The notes under the pieces were generated by a model. It was given only the letters and a program-made list of their open reading frames with translations. It searched no databases and was not told the DNA's origin. Shown piece by piece: positions 1 to 8,524 of a stretch of DNA of 20,227 nt. The DNA is from CAZGAH01 sp964523295. GTDB lineage: Bacteria > Desulfobacterota > Desulfovibrionia > Desulfovibrionales > Desulfovibrionaceae. Within the stretch, counting starts at the first letter, position 1. The number at the start of each line of letters is the position of its first letter. Location of the stretch: positions 1-20,227 of the forward strand of contig CAZGAH010000080.1 in the NCBI GenBank assembly GCA_964523295.1, given 5' to 3'. Made by a program: the position numbers and the translations under genes.

Positions 1-248
1 GGCCTCGGATTCGGTCGCAAACACGGATTTGCTGCTGCATACGGTCACGGTATCATGCTCGCAACACGGGAGCAACAGGGCGCTTGCCATTTGGCCTTGT
101 CTCCCCCGGAGGATTTCGATTCCACGGTCCAGACATCCCTTTCAAGGGCGATGATTCGGGAGGACATTGCCGGGCTGCGCTTGCCGGGTATTTCGGTTTG
201 GCGTATGAGGGGAAAAAATACGAATTACCGCAGGGAGGAATCCAGAGC
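1..248. other. Left-edge region, no supported gene
   Basis: Two plus-strand frames are open from the window edge, one ending at 366 and one running into the gene at 249. Neither translation resembles a family I recognise. The stretch may hold the tail of an upstream gene and the leader of the next one. I cannot decide from the sequence. Confidence 0.3.
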
Positions 249-743
249 ATGTATCTTGGCCATCTGGGCATGGCCTGGCTGTCACGATCGCTGTTTTTTC
301 CGGCGGAATCCCTTTTCTTTTTGGCTGCAGCCAGCATGGGGCCCGATCTCGTCGACAAGCCGCTGAGTCTGCTCTTGGGAGGGCCTGGACGCGGCGTCGC
401 CCACACATTGCTCGGATTCGGGGTCGTCTGTGTGCTGGCAGTGCTGGCGAGGCGTTTATTTGGCGTGAGAAAACGTTTTCTTGCAGCCGGGTTGCTGCTC
501 TGGCTGGGGCACCTGGCCACGGATCTCGTCGATCCGGTAACGCTGGCCTGGCCGTTTCTGGGAGAGCTTCCTGCCAGTCCGCAGCGTCCGTTGAGTCAGG
601 CCTTCTACGAATTTTACATACTTCGGGTCTGGCCGGTCATGTTCTGGCTGGATATCGGCTTTGTCGGGCTTGCGGGACTACACGCCGCGTACACCAGGTT
701 ATCGGGCTGGCGCCCGGTCGCAGACCGGGGCACAATGCCATGA
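249..743 (+). CDS. YdjM/DUF457-type membrane-bound metal-dependent hydrolase-like protein
   Basis: This is a 164-residue hydrophobic protein with several membrane segments. It carries short polar motifs spaced as in the YdjM/DUF457 inner-membrane family: MGPDLVD near residue 30, RGVAHTLL near residue 48, and HLATDLVDP near residue 88. In that family the conserved Asp and His residues are thought to bind metal, but the reaction is unknown. The frame is open further upstream and a TTG at 84 could extend it by 55 residues. I chose the ATG at 249 because a GGAGG lies about ten bases before it and the upstream residues have no membrane-protein character. It stands alone, facing the convergent response regulator gene. 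The family call is by motif and hydropathy only. Confidence 0.7.
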   Translation: MYLGHLGMAWLSRSLFFPAESLFFLAAASMGPDLVDKPLSLLLGGPGRGVAHTLLGFGVVCVLAVLARRLFGVRKRFLAAGLLLWLGHLATDLVDPVTLAWPFLGELPASPQRPLSQAFYEFYILRVWPVMFWLDIGFVGLAGLHAAYTRLSGWRPVADRGTMP

Positions 744-795
744 GCAGGGCTGGAGGCGTAAGGGCTGTGGCAGCGGGAAGGCTCAGGCTGAAGGT

Positions 796-820
796 AAAAG
801 CGAAAGACAGGTCTTTTCGC
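796..820 (-). terminator. Probable Rho-independent terminator of the response regulator gene
   Basis: On the minus strand, GCGAAAAGACCTGTCTTTCGC folds into a stem of about nine pairs with one bulged base and is followed by TTTT. It lies about 45 bases after the stop of the response regulator gene. A dedicated terminator for the convergent gene ending at 743 is not apparent. Confidence 0.6.
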
Positions 821-865
821 CGTCAAGGCGGTCTGTGCGCGTAGCGTGCAACATGGAAGGGGTAG

Positions 866-1234
866 TCATACGCCAAGACGCTCGACAGCTGCCAGCAGTT
901 CGGTGCGGGAAAAGGGTTTGACCAGGATTTCGCCAGCGCCGAGGATCTTGGAAAAACGCAGCATGTCCAGGTTGTTCATCGCCCCTCCGCCGGAAATGGC
1001 CAATATCTTACACCCCTGGGATTGGCCGAGGATGTCGCTGATGGTCTCTATCCCGTCCTTTTCCGGCATGAAAATATCGACCACGACCAGATCGGCAGGA
1101 TGTTCCATGAAAAGCTTTATACCGGCTTTGCCGTCTTCGGCCTCGTATACCGTAAAGCCGGCTTTTTCCAGAAAACTCCGAACAATGGTGCGCGTCGACA
1201 CATCGTCGTCGATGACAAGAACCGTTTTCACCAT
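866..1234 (-). CDS. Single-domain CheY-like response regulator
   Basis: The protein is 122 residues, one receiver domain with no output domain. The acidic pocket is D9-D10-D11, the phosphoacceptor is D53 (VVDIFMP), the switch hydroxyl is S81 and the conserved lysine is K106 (KPF). A purine-rich GGGGAGGAG directly precedes the ATG at 1234, with tight spacing. Such proteins pass a phosphoryl signal by contact with a partner, such as the flagellar switch, a phosphorelay or an adaptor. It is divergent from cheD across a 231-base gap, which suggests but does not prove a role in the same chemotaxis or motility circuit. It could equally belong to an unlinked phosphorelay. Confidence 0.9.
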   Translation of the reverse strand: MVKTVLVIDDDVSTRTIVRSFLEKAGFTVYEAEDGKAGIKLFMEHPADLVVVDIFMPEKDGIETISDILGQSQGCKILAISGGGAMNNLDMLRFSKILGAGEILVKPFSRTELLAAVERLGV

Positions 1235-1465
1235 CTCCTCCCCTGCCCCCCGGCCAGAAAGTTACGGCTCCGGACTCCGCGCCCGGAATGCCACTGGCCA
1301 GCTGCCGCAGGCTGCGACAACATGCCGTGCTCATGCTGTATTCCAGGCACAATTGCGCCCGGAGTTTTTTCCTATACCAAAGACAGGTCGGTTGTCCATG
1401 CGTACGGGGTACCCGGTTCGCCGGTTCTGCGCGCATTGCCGACGACATGAAAGACAGGCTGGACA

Positions 1466-1945
1466 ATGGCTCAACTTGTAGTCAATATATCAGAAATGGC
1501 TGTGTCCAAAAAGCCCGCGGACGTCCTTGTCACCTATTCGCTCGGGTCCTGCCTCGGCGTCACGGTCTGGGATCCGGAACTCCGCGCGGGCGGTCTCATC
1601 CATTGTCTGCTGCCCATGTCGAAACTTTCTCCGGACAAGGCGCAGACGAATCCGGACATGTTTGTTAACACCGGCGTGGCCCGCCTTGTCAAAACCCTGC
1701 TGCGCATGGGCGCCGAAAAGGAACGACTGGTGATCAAAGCCGCCGGAGGCGGCAAGATGATGGGCCTGAACGACCTGTTTAACGTCGGCGCGAGAAACCT
1801 GACCTCGCTGCTCAAGCTGCTCGATGTCAACGGTCTGAAGCTCGCGGCCATGAACGTGGGACAGAGCGTTCCCCGTACCATGTACCTGCACATTGACAGC
1901 GGCGAGGTACTGGTGAAATCGTTACGCGTCGTCACTGCACTATGA
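1466..1945 (+). CDS. cheD: CheD, chemoreceptor glutamine deamidase
   Basis: A 159-residue protein matching the CheD family over its full length. CheD hydrolyses specific glutamines of methyl-accepting chemotaxis proteins to glutamates, and in many bacteria it also works with the CheC phosphatase. The catalytic thiol is C29 in the SLGSCLGV motif, with H46 in GGLIHCLLP and T23 completing the expected active site. The glycine-rich AAGGGKMMG segment is also present. The ATG at 1466 has only a weak upstream AGG. Its stop overlaps the start of the HDOD gene (ATGA), so the two are translationally coupled. No cheA, cheW or receptor gene lies in this window, so its partners are encoded elsewhere. Confidence 0.93.
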   Translation: MAQLVVNISEMAVSKKPADVLVTYSLGSCLGVTVWDPELRAGGLIHCLLPMSKLSPDKAQTNPDMFVNTGVARLVKTLLRMGAEKERLVIKAAGGGKMMGLNDLFNVGARNLTSLLKLLDVNGLKLAAMNVGQSVPRTMYLHIDSGEVLVKSLRVVTAL

Positions 1946-2808
1946 GTGAAATACGCCACTCCATACTCAGCGCCATACTGGCCACTCCGCCACTGCCCGA
2001 GTCCCTGCGCGGGCTTATGGCGCTTGCGGACAGGCCCGACGACCCGACCGCCGCCCTTGACCTCTTTTCCCGAGAGCCGCGACTGCCGGGTCAGGTCCTG
2101 GCCCTGGTCGAAACGCACCATTTTGGCGCTTCGGAGGGCGAACGCGAACTGGCCCAGGCGGCGAGCCGCATGGGGATTCCGCGTCTGGCGAGTCTGGCCC
2201 TTGTCGCCTACGCGACGCCGCGCATCGGGCAGGCCTTGCCCGGATATCGGCTTCAGCCCGGCAAACTGCTCGATCATGCGCTTTGTTCGGCCCTGGCCGC
2301 GGATTGTCTGGCCGATCGGCTCGGCCTGAAGCGTCCGACCTACGCCTTTGCCTGCGGCTTTCTTGCCAATATCGGCAAAACCCTGCTCGACCAGGCCCTG
2401 GCCATTCACGGAGATGACATCCTCGGCCTGGCCTGCTCCAGACTCTGCACCTTCGACCGGGCCGAGGAAACCCTGCTCGGCATCGACCATTCCGAGGCCG
2501 GAGCGCTGTTGCTGGAGCATTGGGAGGTCCCAAACGCTCTGGCCGAGGTAATCCACTGGCACCTGCACCCCGACGAGCACACCGGAAACGACGCCACGCT
2601 CGACCTGGTACACATGGGCGATGCGTTGGCCAAACTGACCGGCGTAGGCCTGGGGATCGACGGCATGTACTATCAGCCGTCGGTATACGTCGCCGAGCGG
2701 CTGCGCCTGACACCGGAGATCGTTGATACCGTGATGGCCGAGGCCATGGACCGGCGGATCCGGCTCATGCCTCTGTTCGCAGCCATAGCCCGGGCGGCGC
2801 TGTCGTGA
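1942..2808 (+). CDS. HDOD-domain signalling protein
   Basis: A 288-residue protein with an HDOD domain over most of its length. The helix-rich pattern includes GFLANIGKTLLD (residues 139-150), GIDHSEAGALLLEHW (180-194) and a following HWHLHP. HDOD domains resemble HD phosphohydrolases but usually lack the metal site. Here the position that would be His-Asp in a true HD enzyme reads Ala-Asn (142-143), so phosphodiesterase activity is unlikely. Such proteins serve as signalling scaffolds in motility and stress circuits. Its ATG overlaps the cheD stop and its TGA overlaps the GTG of the amidase gene, pointing to one cotranscribed, translationally coupled unit. The specific partner is unknown. 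Confidence 0.85.
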   Translation: MSEIRHSILSAILATPPLPESLRGLMALADRPDDPTAALDLFSREPRLPGQVLALVETHHFGASEGERELAQAASRMGIPRLASLALVAYATPRIGQALPGYRLQPGKLLDHALCSALAADCLADRLGLKRPTYAFACGFLANIGKTLLDQALAIHGDDILGLACSRLCTFDRAEETLLGIDHSEAGALLLEHWEVPNALAEVIHWHLHPDEHTGNDATLDLVHMGDALAKLTGVGLGIDGMYYQPSVYVAERLRLTPEIVDTVMAEAMDRRIRLMPLFAAIARAALS

Positions 2809-3650
2809 AGCCGCGCTTCCGGAGCACGCCGACGCGCTACGCGGTGCTGGCCGTGCTCCTCGCCGGCCTGCTGCTGCACGGCCTGACCACGCCGACCGAC
2901 GCCGCCCGACCGACCCGATCCCGACCGAAGGACAAGGCAACGACACAATCCCCTTGCCCCGTGATTGCCCTGGACATCGGGCACTCTCCGCGCCGCCCCG
3001 GTGCGATCAGTGCGCGCGGCGTAAACGAATACGAGTTCAACCGGCAAATCGCGCAACGGTTGCAACGGCGGCTCCTGGCCCTGGGGACGATGCGCGCCTT
3101 CTGCATCGACGCCGCCGACAAGGACCTCGCGCCTGCGGCCCGGGCCGCCCTGGCCAGGCGCAAGGGCGCCAATCTGCTGCTGTCGATCCACCACGACTCG
3201 GTCCAGCCCCGCTACCTGGAGACCTGGGAGTGGGAAGGCCGCAACCGTTTCTACAGCGACCGGTTTTCGGGCTATTCCCTGTTCTATTCGGAAAAAAATC
3301 CCCGGGCCCGGGCCAGTCTGCAGCTGGGCATGGCCTTGGGCGACCGGCTGCGCGAGGCGGGCCTTTCCCCCTCACTGCACCACGCCGAGCCCATCCCGGG
3401 CGAGAACCGCGAACTCGTGGATAGCGAGCGGGGCGTGTACCGCTTCGACGAGCTGCTGATCCTCAAAAATGCGTCCATGCCGGCCGTATTGCTCGAGTGC
3501 GGCATCATCCTCAACCGGGCGGACGAGCTGCGCGCCCTTGACCCCGCGCATCAGACTGTGCTGGTGGAGGCGCTGGCCCGGGCACTCGGCGACTGGGCGC
3601 GCGCAACGGCGTCGTCCAGCCGGGCCAACAGCGCGCCACAAAAGAAATGA
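2805..3650 (+). CDS. Periplasmic N-acetylmuramoyl-L-alanine amidase (Amidase_3)
   Basis: A 281-residue zinc amidase that would cut the bond between MurNAc and L-Ala in peptidoglycan. Residues 11-26 form a hydrophobic signal segment, followed by a basic, Pro/Thr-rich linker, so it is likely exported or membrane-anchored. The Amidase_3 ligand pattern is visible: H60 (ALDIGHS), E75 (NEYEF), H129 (SIHHDS) and catalytic-type E231 (LLECGIILN). The C-terminus carries no SPOR or LysM domain. The start is a GTG overlapping the HDOD stop, with no closer ATG in frame. A wall hydrolase inside a cheD/HDOD operon is unusual and may be linked to cell separation or flagellar assembly; that is inference. Confidence 0.88.
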   Translation: MKPRFRSTPTRYAVLAVLLAGLLLHGLTTPTDAARPTRSRPKDKATTQSPCPVIALDIGHSPRRPGAISARGVNEYEFNRQIAQRLQRRLLALGTMRAFCIDAADKDLAPAARAALARRKGANLLLSIHHDSVQPRYLETWEWEGRNRFYSDRFSGYSLFYSEKNPRARASLQLGMALGDRLREAGLSPSLHHAEPIPGENRELVDSERGVYRFDELLILKNASMPAVLLECGIILNRADELRALDPAHQTVLVEALARALGDWARATASSSRANSAPQKK

Positions 3651-3699
3651 ACCGGAAGCGTCGGGACCGGCGCCTCGGTGACGGCCAATAACAACCCGC

Positions 3700-3719
3700 G
3701 ACGCCCGCATACGGGCGTC
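3700..3719 (+). other. Perfect hairpin between amidase and aldolase-like genes
   Basis: GACGCCCG, then CATA, then CGGGCGTC form an 8-bp perfect stem with a four-base loop. No T-run follows, so it is not a standard terminator. It may slow ribosomes or polymerase or protect mRNA ends. It lies inside the longest possible aldolase-like frame (GTG at 3678), which argues mildly for a later start. Confidence 0.45.
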
Positions 3720-3731
3720 CGATCGCAACGG

Positions 3732-4946
3732 ATGACCGCCATGGAATCCCTTCTTCGCAAATACGAGGCAAAGCTCGTGGCCGCCGGCCTGGTCGAGGCT
3801 GGCGAGCCGCTGCTGGGCGGGCTGGACGACGCGCTCGTCTGGAACCGCAGCGACCCGCGCGCTGAGCTTTTGTCTCGGGTCTTTTCCAAACTGAATATCA
3901 ATTCGCTGCTGGCCGCGCGGCCTATCGAACCCTATCGCAGTATCATGAACTATCTGGCACGGCGCACGGAGAGCGTTATCCAGCCTCAGGACTGCGAAAC
4001 CCGTACCTTTCTTCATGACCTGCCCGTGGTGCGTACCCTGACGCCAGAGGCGATCGTCGCCTGTCTCCGGCGCCGAAAATGCGTCATCGTGGCTCCGGAC
4101 TCGTCAGAATCCGATCCCACGCCCATGGTCATCACCTACGGAACGGTCAGTCCCGAGCAGACCTTCGTAACCTTCAGCTCGGTGTGCTTCGCTACCTTCG
4201 TCAAATTTTTCAGCGACCTCTTGCACAACCTGCAGCAGGGCACTTGCGACAGGACGGCTTTCGAGGTCCTGGACCGGGTCCGGCGTTTCCTGCCCCCGCT
4301 CGGGAGCGAGGTCCCGGCGCTGGAGCAGGGGCCGTTCCATACCCCCAGTCAGGTCTGCTCGGCCATGAGCCAGGCCGGTCGTCAGACCGTGTCCCTGCGG
4401 CTCGTGGACTCCTATTTCGGGAACATCTCCTGCCTGCTGAACAACGTGCTCTACATCAGCCAGACCGGCAGTTCGCTGAACGAACTCGAAGGCCACATCG
4501 ATCCCTGCCCGCTGGACGACTCCTCCTGCGCCGGCATTACCGCCTCCAGCGAGTACACTGCCCATGTCGAGGCCTTGCGTCGCAGCGGGCAACAGCTGCT
4601 GTTGCACGGACATCCGCCCTTTGCAGTCATCCTGTCGATGGATTGCGACCGCCTGGACTGCGCCCTGCGTGGCGAATGCCACCGGCGTTGTGAACACAAG
4701 CGCGCCATAGAAGGCGTTCCCATCGTGCCGGGAGAAGTCGGCGTCGGCCCCTTCGGTCTGTGCCACACGCTGCCCCCGGCCCTGGAGCACGCGGACGCCG
4801 CCATAGTCTACGGGCACGGGTTGTTCGTGGCCGGCAGCAACGACTTCAACGCCCCGCTGCGGCGTATGCTCGACGTCGAATCCCGCTGCCGAGAGCTGTA
4901 CTTCGAGCGCATCGACCGGCTGCGAGCCGCTTTTCCGGCGCCGTAG
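3732..4946 (+). CDS. Class II aldolase/adducin-like protein with cysteine cluster
   Basis: From the ATG at 3732 this is 404 residues. The C-terminal half resembles the class II aldolase/adducin fold: a GSSLNELEGHIDPCPLDD strand-turn region, a metal-site-like HGH at residues 292-294 and VYGHGLFVAG near residue 362. Classical members are metal-dependent sugar-phosphate aldolases. The N-terminal ~200 residues are not familiar to me. Between the HGH and the last motif lies a cysteine cluster (C305, C310, C316, C320) that could bind zinc or an Fe-S cluster. A GTG at 3678 would add 18 residues and an ATG at 3741 would remove three; none has a clear Shine-Dalgarno sequence. It lies 81 bases after the amidase gene in the same direction. 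Substrate unknown. Confidence 0.72.
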   Translation: MTAMESLLRKYEAKLVAAGLVEAGEPLLGGLDDALVWNRSDPRAELLSRVFSKLNINSLLAARPIEPYRSIMNYLARRTESVIQPQDCETRTFLHDLPVVRTLTPEAIVACLRRRKCVIVAPDSSESDPTPMVITYGTVSPEQTFVTFSSVCFATFVKFFSDLLHNLQQGTCDRTAFEVLDRVRRFLPPLGSEVPALEQGPFHTPSQVCSAMSQAGRQTVSLRLVDSYFGNISCLLNNVLYISQTGSSLNELEGHIDPCPLDDSSCAGITASSEYTAHVEALRRSGQQLLLHGHPPFAVILSMDCDRLDCALRGECHRRCEHKRAIEGVPIVPGEVGVGPFGLCHTLPPALEHADAAIVYGHGLFVAGSNDFNAPLRRMLDVESRCRELYFERIDRLRAAFPAP

Positions 4947-5199
4947 GCGGGAGCACATGATATTCCCGACATTCGTAGCAGATGAGTTGACCGATTGCCG
5001 ACAGATTCCCTGAGGACGTTCCCTCATAAGCAGGGTTAAAATGCTACACGTCACCATGATCGGGTGGACCCCCTGATCGATAAAACAAAATGAGTGCTCC
5101 AAATCACCCCCGTCTTCCCAGGGCTGTTTCGGGCTGCTATGAATCGCTCGGATTGGCGTTTGTGGCGAGGAGGCTTCGGTCCAGGTATTGCGCCAGGTA
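4947..5199. other. Intergenic stretch between aldolase-like gene and IS remnants
   Basis: I see no convincing gene. Small imperfect stems occur after the aldolase stop (for example TGAGG/CCTCA around 5012-5027) but without T-runs. The segment may include the decayed end of the IS66 element, but no terminal inverted repeat could be identified by eye. Confidence 0.4.
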
Positions 5200-5313
5200 T
5201 TACGTAAGGAGGGCTTTGCGCGCCTCGGTGGGCTGTGCGTATGGCAGGCGCTCGAAGAGCAAGCGCAGGTACGCGTTGGGATCGATGCCGTTGGCTTTGC
5301 AGGTCTCGATGGC
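5200..5313 (-). pseudogene. IS66-family transposase (TnpC), C-terminal fragment
   Basis: The minus strand reads AIETCKANGIDPNAYLRLLF followed by an ERLPYAQ-type tail and stops at TAA (5200-5202). This matches the conserved end of IS66 transposases, where ETAKANGLEPYAYLR and FERLP are typical. About 37 codons remain. The match begins directly at the edge of repeat copy A, so the repeat marks the break. The catalytic DDE core that should lie upstream is absent. Confidence 0.8.
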
Positions 5314-5422
5314 GCTAGAGCATCTTAACTTTGAAAAAGTTTAGATGCTCTTGTGCAGTTCCCTGAAATAATGGGACATTGTTTCAGGGCAGAGCCTTGT
5401 TTCAAGGCGAAACTGCGCTAAT
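5311..5422 (-). repeat. Three-hairpin dispersed repeat, copy A
   Basis: This 112-bp element, read on the minus strand, differs from copy B (16322-16433) at only four positions. It contains three successive hairpins: GCCTTG-AAA-CAAGGC; a 13-bp stem starting CCCTGAAACAATG with loop TCC (one mismatch here); and AGAGCATCT/AGATGCTCT enclosing AACTTT-TTC-AAAGTT. Both ends carry TAGCGC as a direct repeat. It sits between the two surviving pieces of an IS66 transposase gene and adds VSP plus a TGA stop to the upstream piece. It is probably a nonautonomous mobile or structured repeat, family unknown. Confidence 0.85.
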
Positions 5423-5811
5423 GTCGATGCCAAGGCGGGCAAACTGGGATTCCTGACAATAAAAAGGAAGTGCATCGAGGAATTTGGCGACAAAGACATG
5501 CGCCTGAAGGCCAGGCATTACGATGCCCTGTGGAATGATCTGCGGAGGCAGCGGCGCAATCTTGACCGCACCGCCCAAACCCCGGGCCTGACTCTCGACG
5601 CCCTCGCAGTTCCGGCAGGCGCACTTGTAGCGGACGTGGCGCTCGACCTGGATGTGCGCAGGCACAATGTCCAACTTTTCGCTGACGTCCTCGCCGATCC
5701 TGGTCAAGGCGCAGCCGCACACGCAAACCTTCTCGGCTTCGGGCAGGTCATGAATAATGGTCCTGCGCGGCAACTCGGCCGGGAGTGGCCGACGGCCAGG
5801 CCTTTTCGCTT
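5402..5811 (-). pseudogene. IS66-family transposase (TnpC), N-terminal zinc-domain fragment
   Basis: The minus-strand frame holds KRPGRRPLPAELPRR, IIHDLPEAEKVCVCGC, SEKLDIVPAHIQVERHVRYK and CACRNCEG, the hallmark zinc-binding region of IS66 TnpC. It continues through IIPQGI-MPGL and FVAKFLDALPFYCQESQFARLGIDIS. Homology then ends exactly at repeat copy A, which supplies the stop at 5402. The leucine-zipper N-terminus and the whole DDE catalytic domain are missing, so no active transposase can be made. Confidence 0.85.
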
Positions 5812-5895
5812 GTGCTCGGGCGAGACGCCCGGCGACGAGAATGGAAATCCCGTCGATGGCCTTGCGCAGGTCGTTCGCCCCTGGGCCAGATAGAG
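5812..5895 (-). pseudogene. IS66 TnpB fragment, frameshifted
   Basis: The segment reads LYLAQG in one frame, then GANDLRKAIDGISILVAGRLA in the next. Together they match the start of IS66 TnpB proteins (pattern YLA.G.TDLRK.IDGL..LV). The frame change falls in a run of four G (minus strand, 5878-5881); one extra G would restore the frame. It is joined directly to the TnpC zinc-domain fragment, so most of TnpB and the start of TnpC were lost. Confidence 0.65.
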
Positions 5896-5898
5896 GCG

Positions 5899-5987
5899 GG
5901 GGCCCAGTTGGTGAGGTTCGCGATGGTTCGCTTTTTGACCTTCCCCCCTTCGCGATACACCTCGCGCAACAGTATGCAAAGGGGGGA
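5899..5987 (-). pseudogene. IS1634-type transposase N-terminal fragment
   Basis: About 29 codons read SPLCILLREVYREGGKVKKR followed by TIANLTNW. This resembles the N-terminus of IS1634/IS4-superfamily transposases, where ILLRESYREGGKV.RTLANLS is typical. The match ends where the TnpB fragment begins. It is a second, independent insertion-sequence scrap in the same graveyard, on the same strand as the IS66 pieces. Confidence 0.6.
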
Positions 5988-6003
5988 CTTGCGCCCCCCC
6001 CTT
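5978..6003 (-). terminator. Candidate groEL transcription terminator
   Basis: On the minus strand AAGGGGGG, a nine-base loop, then CCCCCCTTT form an eight-pair stem with a short T-run, starting 30 bases after the groEL stop. The T-run is short. The second arm overlaps the start of the IS1634-like fragment, so the hairpin may have been created by the insertion. Confidence 0.45.
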
Positions 6004-6032
6004 GAATACGTCGATATGGACTGGTCGCAGGC

Positions 6033-7679
<1,647 letters not shown>

Positions 7680-7726
7680 GGATATACTCTCCTTATGCTG
7701 TCTGAATTACTACACAGGTTGGAACA

Positions 7727-8014
7727 CTACTCGATAATGGCCAGGATGTCGTCTTCGCGCATCACCAGGTGCTCAACGCCGTCGATCTTGATCTCGGTGC
7801 CGGCGTACTTGTTGAAAAGCACCTTGTCCCCGGCCTTTACGCTCATGGGAATGAGCTTGCCGTCGTCGCCGCTCTTCCCGCCGCCAGCAGCCACGATCTC
7901 GCCGCGCATCGGCTTTTCTTTGGCCGTCTCCGGGATGATGATGCCGCCTTTGGTGCGCTCTTCTTCTTCAAGGCGCCTGACCAGAACACGATCATGCAAG
8001 GGTTTGAGTTTCAT
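7727..8014 (-). CDS. groS: 10-kDa co-chaperonin GroES
   Basis: A 95-residue GroES beginning MKLKPLHDRVLVRR, with the mobile loop region EEERTKGGIIIPETAKEKP and the conserved LFNKYAGTEIKIDG and MREDDILAII end. It forms the seven-subunit lid of the GroEL chamber. The frame is open to 8056, but the ATG at 8014 is preceded by GGAGGAG at ideal spacing and matches the family start, so the longer version is rejected. Confidence 0.98.
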   Translation of the reverse strand: MKLKPLHDRVLVRRLEEEERTKGGIIIPETAKEKPMRGEIVAAGGGKSGDDGKLIPMSVKAGDKVLFNKYAGTEIKIDGVEHLVMREDDILAIIE

Positions 8015-8049
8015 TGTTCTCCTCCATTCAGAGTGGTTTATCTCGGTTG

Positions 8050-8076
8050 CTAGCACTCGCTGTTGAAGAGTGCTAG
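8050..8076. promoter_or_regulatory. CIRCE operator (HrcA site) of groESL
   Basis: CTAGCACTC, nine bases, GAGTGCTAG: a perfect 9-bp inverted repeat matching the CIRCE consensus TTAGCACTC-N9-GAGTGCTAA in eight of nine positions per arm. CIRCE binds the heat-shock repressor HrcA, whose gene is not in this window. The site lies just downstream of the predicted groES start point, where bound HrcA would block transcription. Confidence 0.95.
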
Positions 8077-8092
8077 TCCCAACGAAAGATGG

Positions 8093-8120
8093 ACTATAGT
8101 CATTTTCGCTTCGGCGGCAA
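8093..8120 (-). promoter_or_regulatory. Candidate sigma-70-type promoter of groESL
   Basis: On the minus strand TTGCCG (8115-8120), a 16-base spacer and TATAGT (8093-8098) form a reasonable housekeeping promoter. The predicted start near 8086 puts the CIRCE operator at roughly +10 to +36, the usual arrangement for HrcA-repressed groESL. Confidence 0.6.
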
Positions 8121-8474
8121 ACCGAAAAAACGGCTGCTTTTTGGGAAAATCGGAGAATTTTCGGAAATATTTGAGCAAACCTCGATTTCTCTCAGCAAAT
8201 CTAAAAATATCAAACGATTCCTCTTCAATACGATGCAGCGGCGCGCCGGTCCGGCTCGATCTGGCCTGAATGCCTGCAATTCGGGGGTGGCGCAGGCGTT
8301 TGAAGGCGGTCCATGGGCCGCCCACGCGCCGCGGATAGTGTAGCGATACTGCACCTGTTGCGCGCGTAGTTCCGTAGCGATGGTGCTACTCGAACGCGCA
8401 TAACTCACGGGTGCGCATCGGAAATTATTCATGTATTTCAAAGAAATAGAAATTCAGAGCAGCGCCGTCGCCTC
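8121..8474. promoter_or_regulatory. Regulatory gap between groESL and the NifX/MinD operon, with possible enhancer sites
   Basis: I see no supported gene. The part nearest groES is AT-rich. GTAGCGAT-N2-TGC occurs twice (8340-8352 and 8374-8386), 34 bases apart, and the second copy is part of a dyad GTAGC-N6-GCTAC (8374-8389). They lie about 90-135 bases before the sigma-54-type promoter, a normal distance for enhancer sites of an AAA+ activator. The link is inference. Confidence 0.4.
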
Positions 8475-8490
8475 TGGCATTGGTTTTGCT
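8475..8490 (+). promoter_or_regulatory. Sigma-54-type promoter upstream of the NifX/MinD operon
   Basis: TGGCATTGGTTTTGCT shows the invariant GG (8476-8477) and GC (8488-8489) separated by exactly ten bases and matches most of the TGGCAC-N5-TTGCT consensus. It lies 35 bases before the ATG at 8525. Such promoters need RpoN and an ATP-hydrolysing activator. By recall, the D. vulgaris orange-protein operons are likewise sigma-54 dependent, which supports the call. Confidence 0.72.
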
Positions 8491-8524
8491 CTTCCTTAAG
8501 TAAACGCAGGACAGGACGTGCGCG

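Noticed and set aside
846..1481. A 211-codon plus-strand open frame over the response regulator
   Set aside because: The minus-strand receiver domain has all its catalytic residues; the plus-strand reading has no family features.
1534..2946. A 470-codon minus-strand open frame
   Set aside because: It overlaps cheD and the HDOD gene completely, has low-complexity Gly/Arg/Gln composition and shows no domain.
5090..5344. An 84-codon plus-strand frame
   Set aside because: The opposite strand carries the recognisable IS66 TnpC C-terminus and repeat copy A; the plus reading is a shadow.
8050..8325. A 91-codon minus-strand frame upstream of groES
   Set aside because: It runs over the groESL promoter and CIRCE operator and has no family resemblance.
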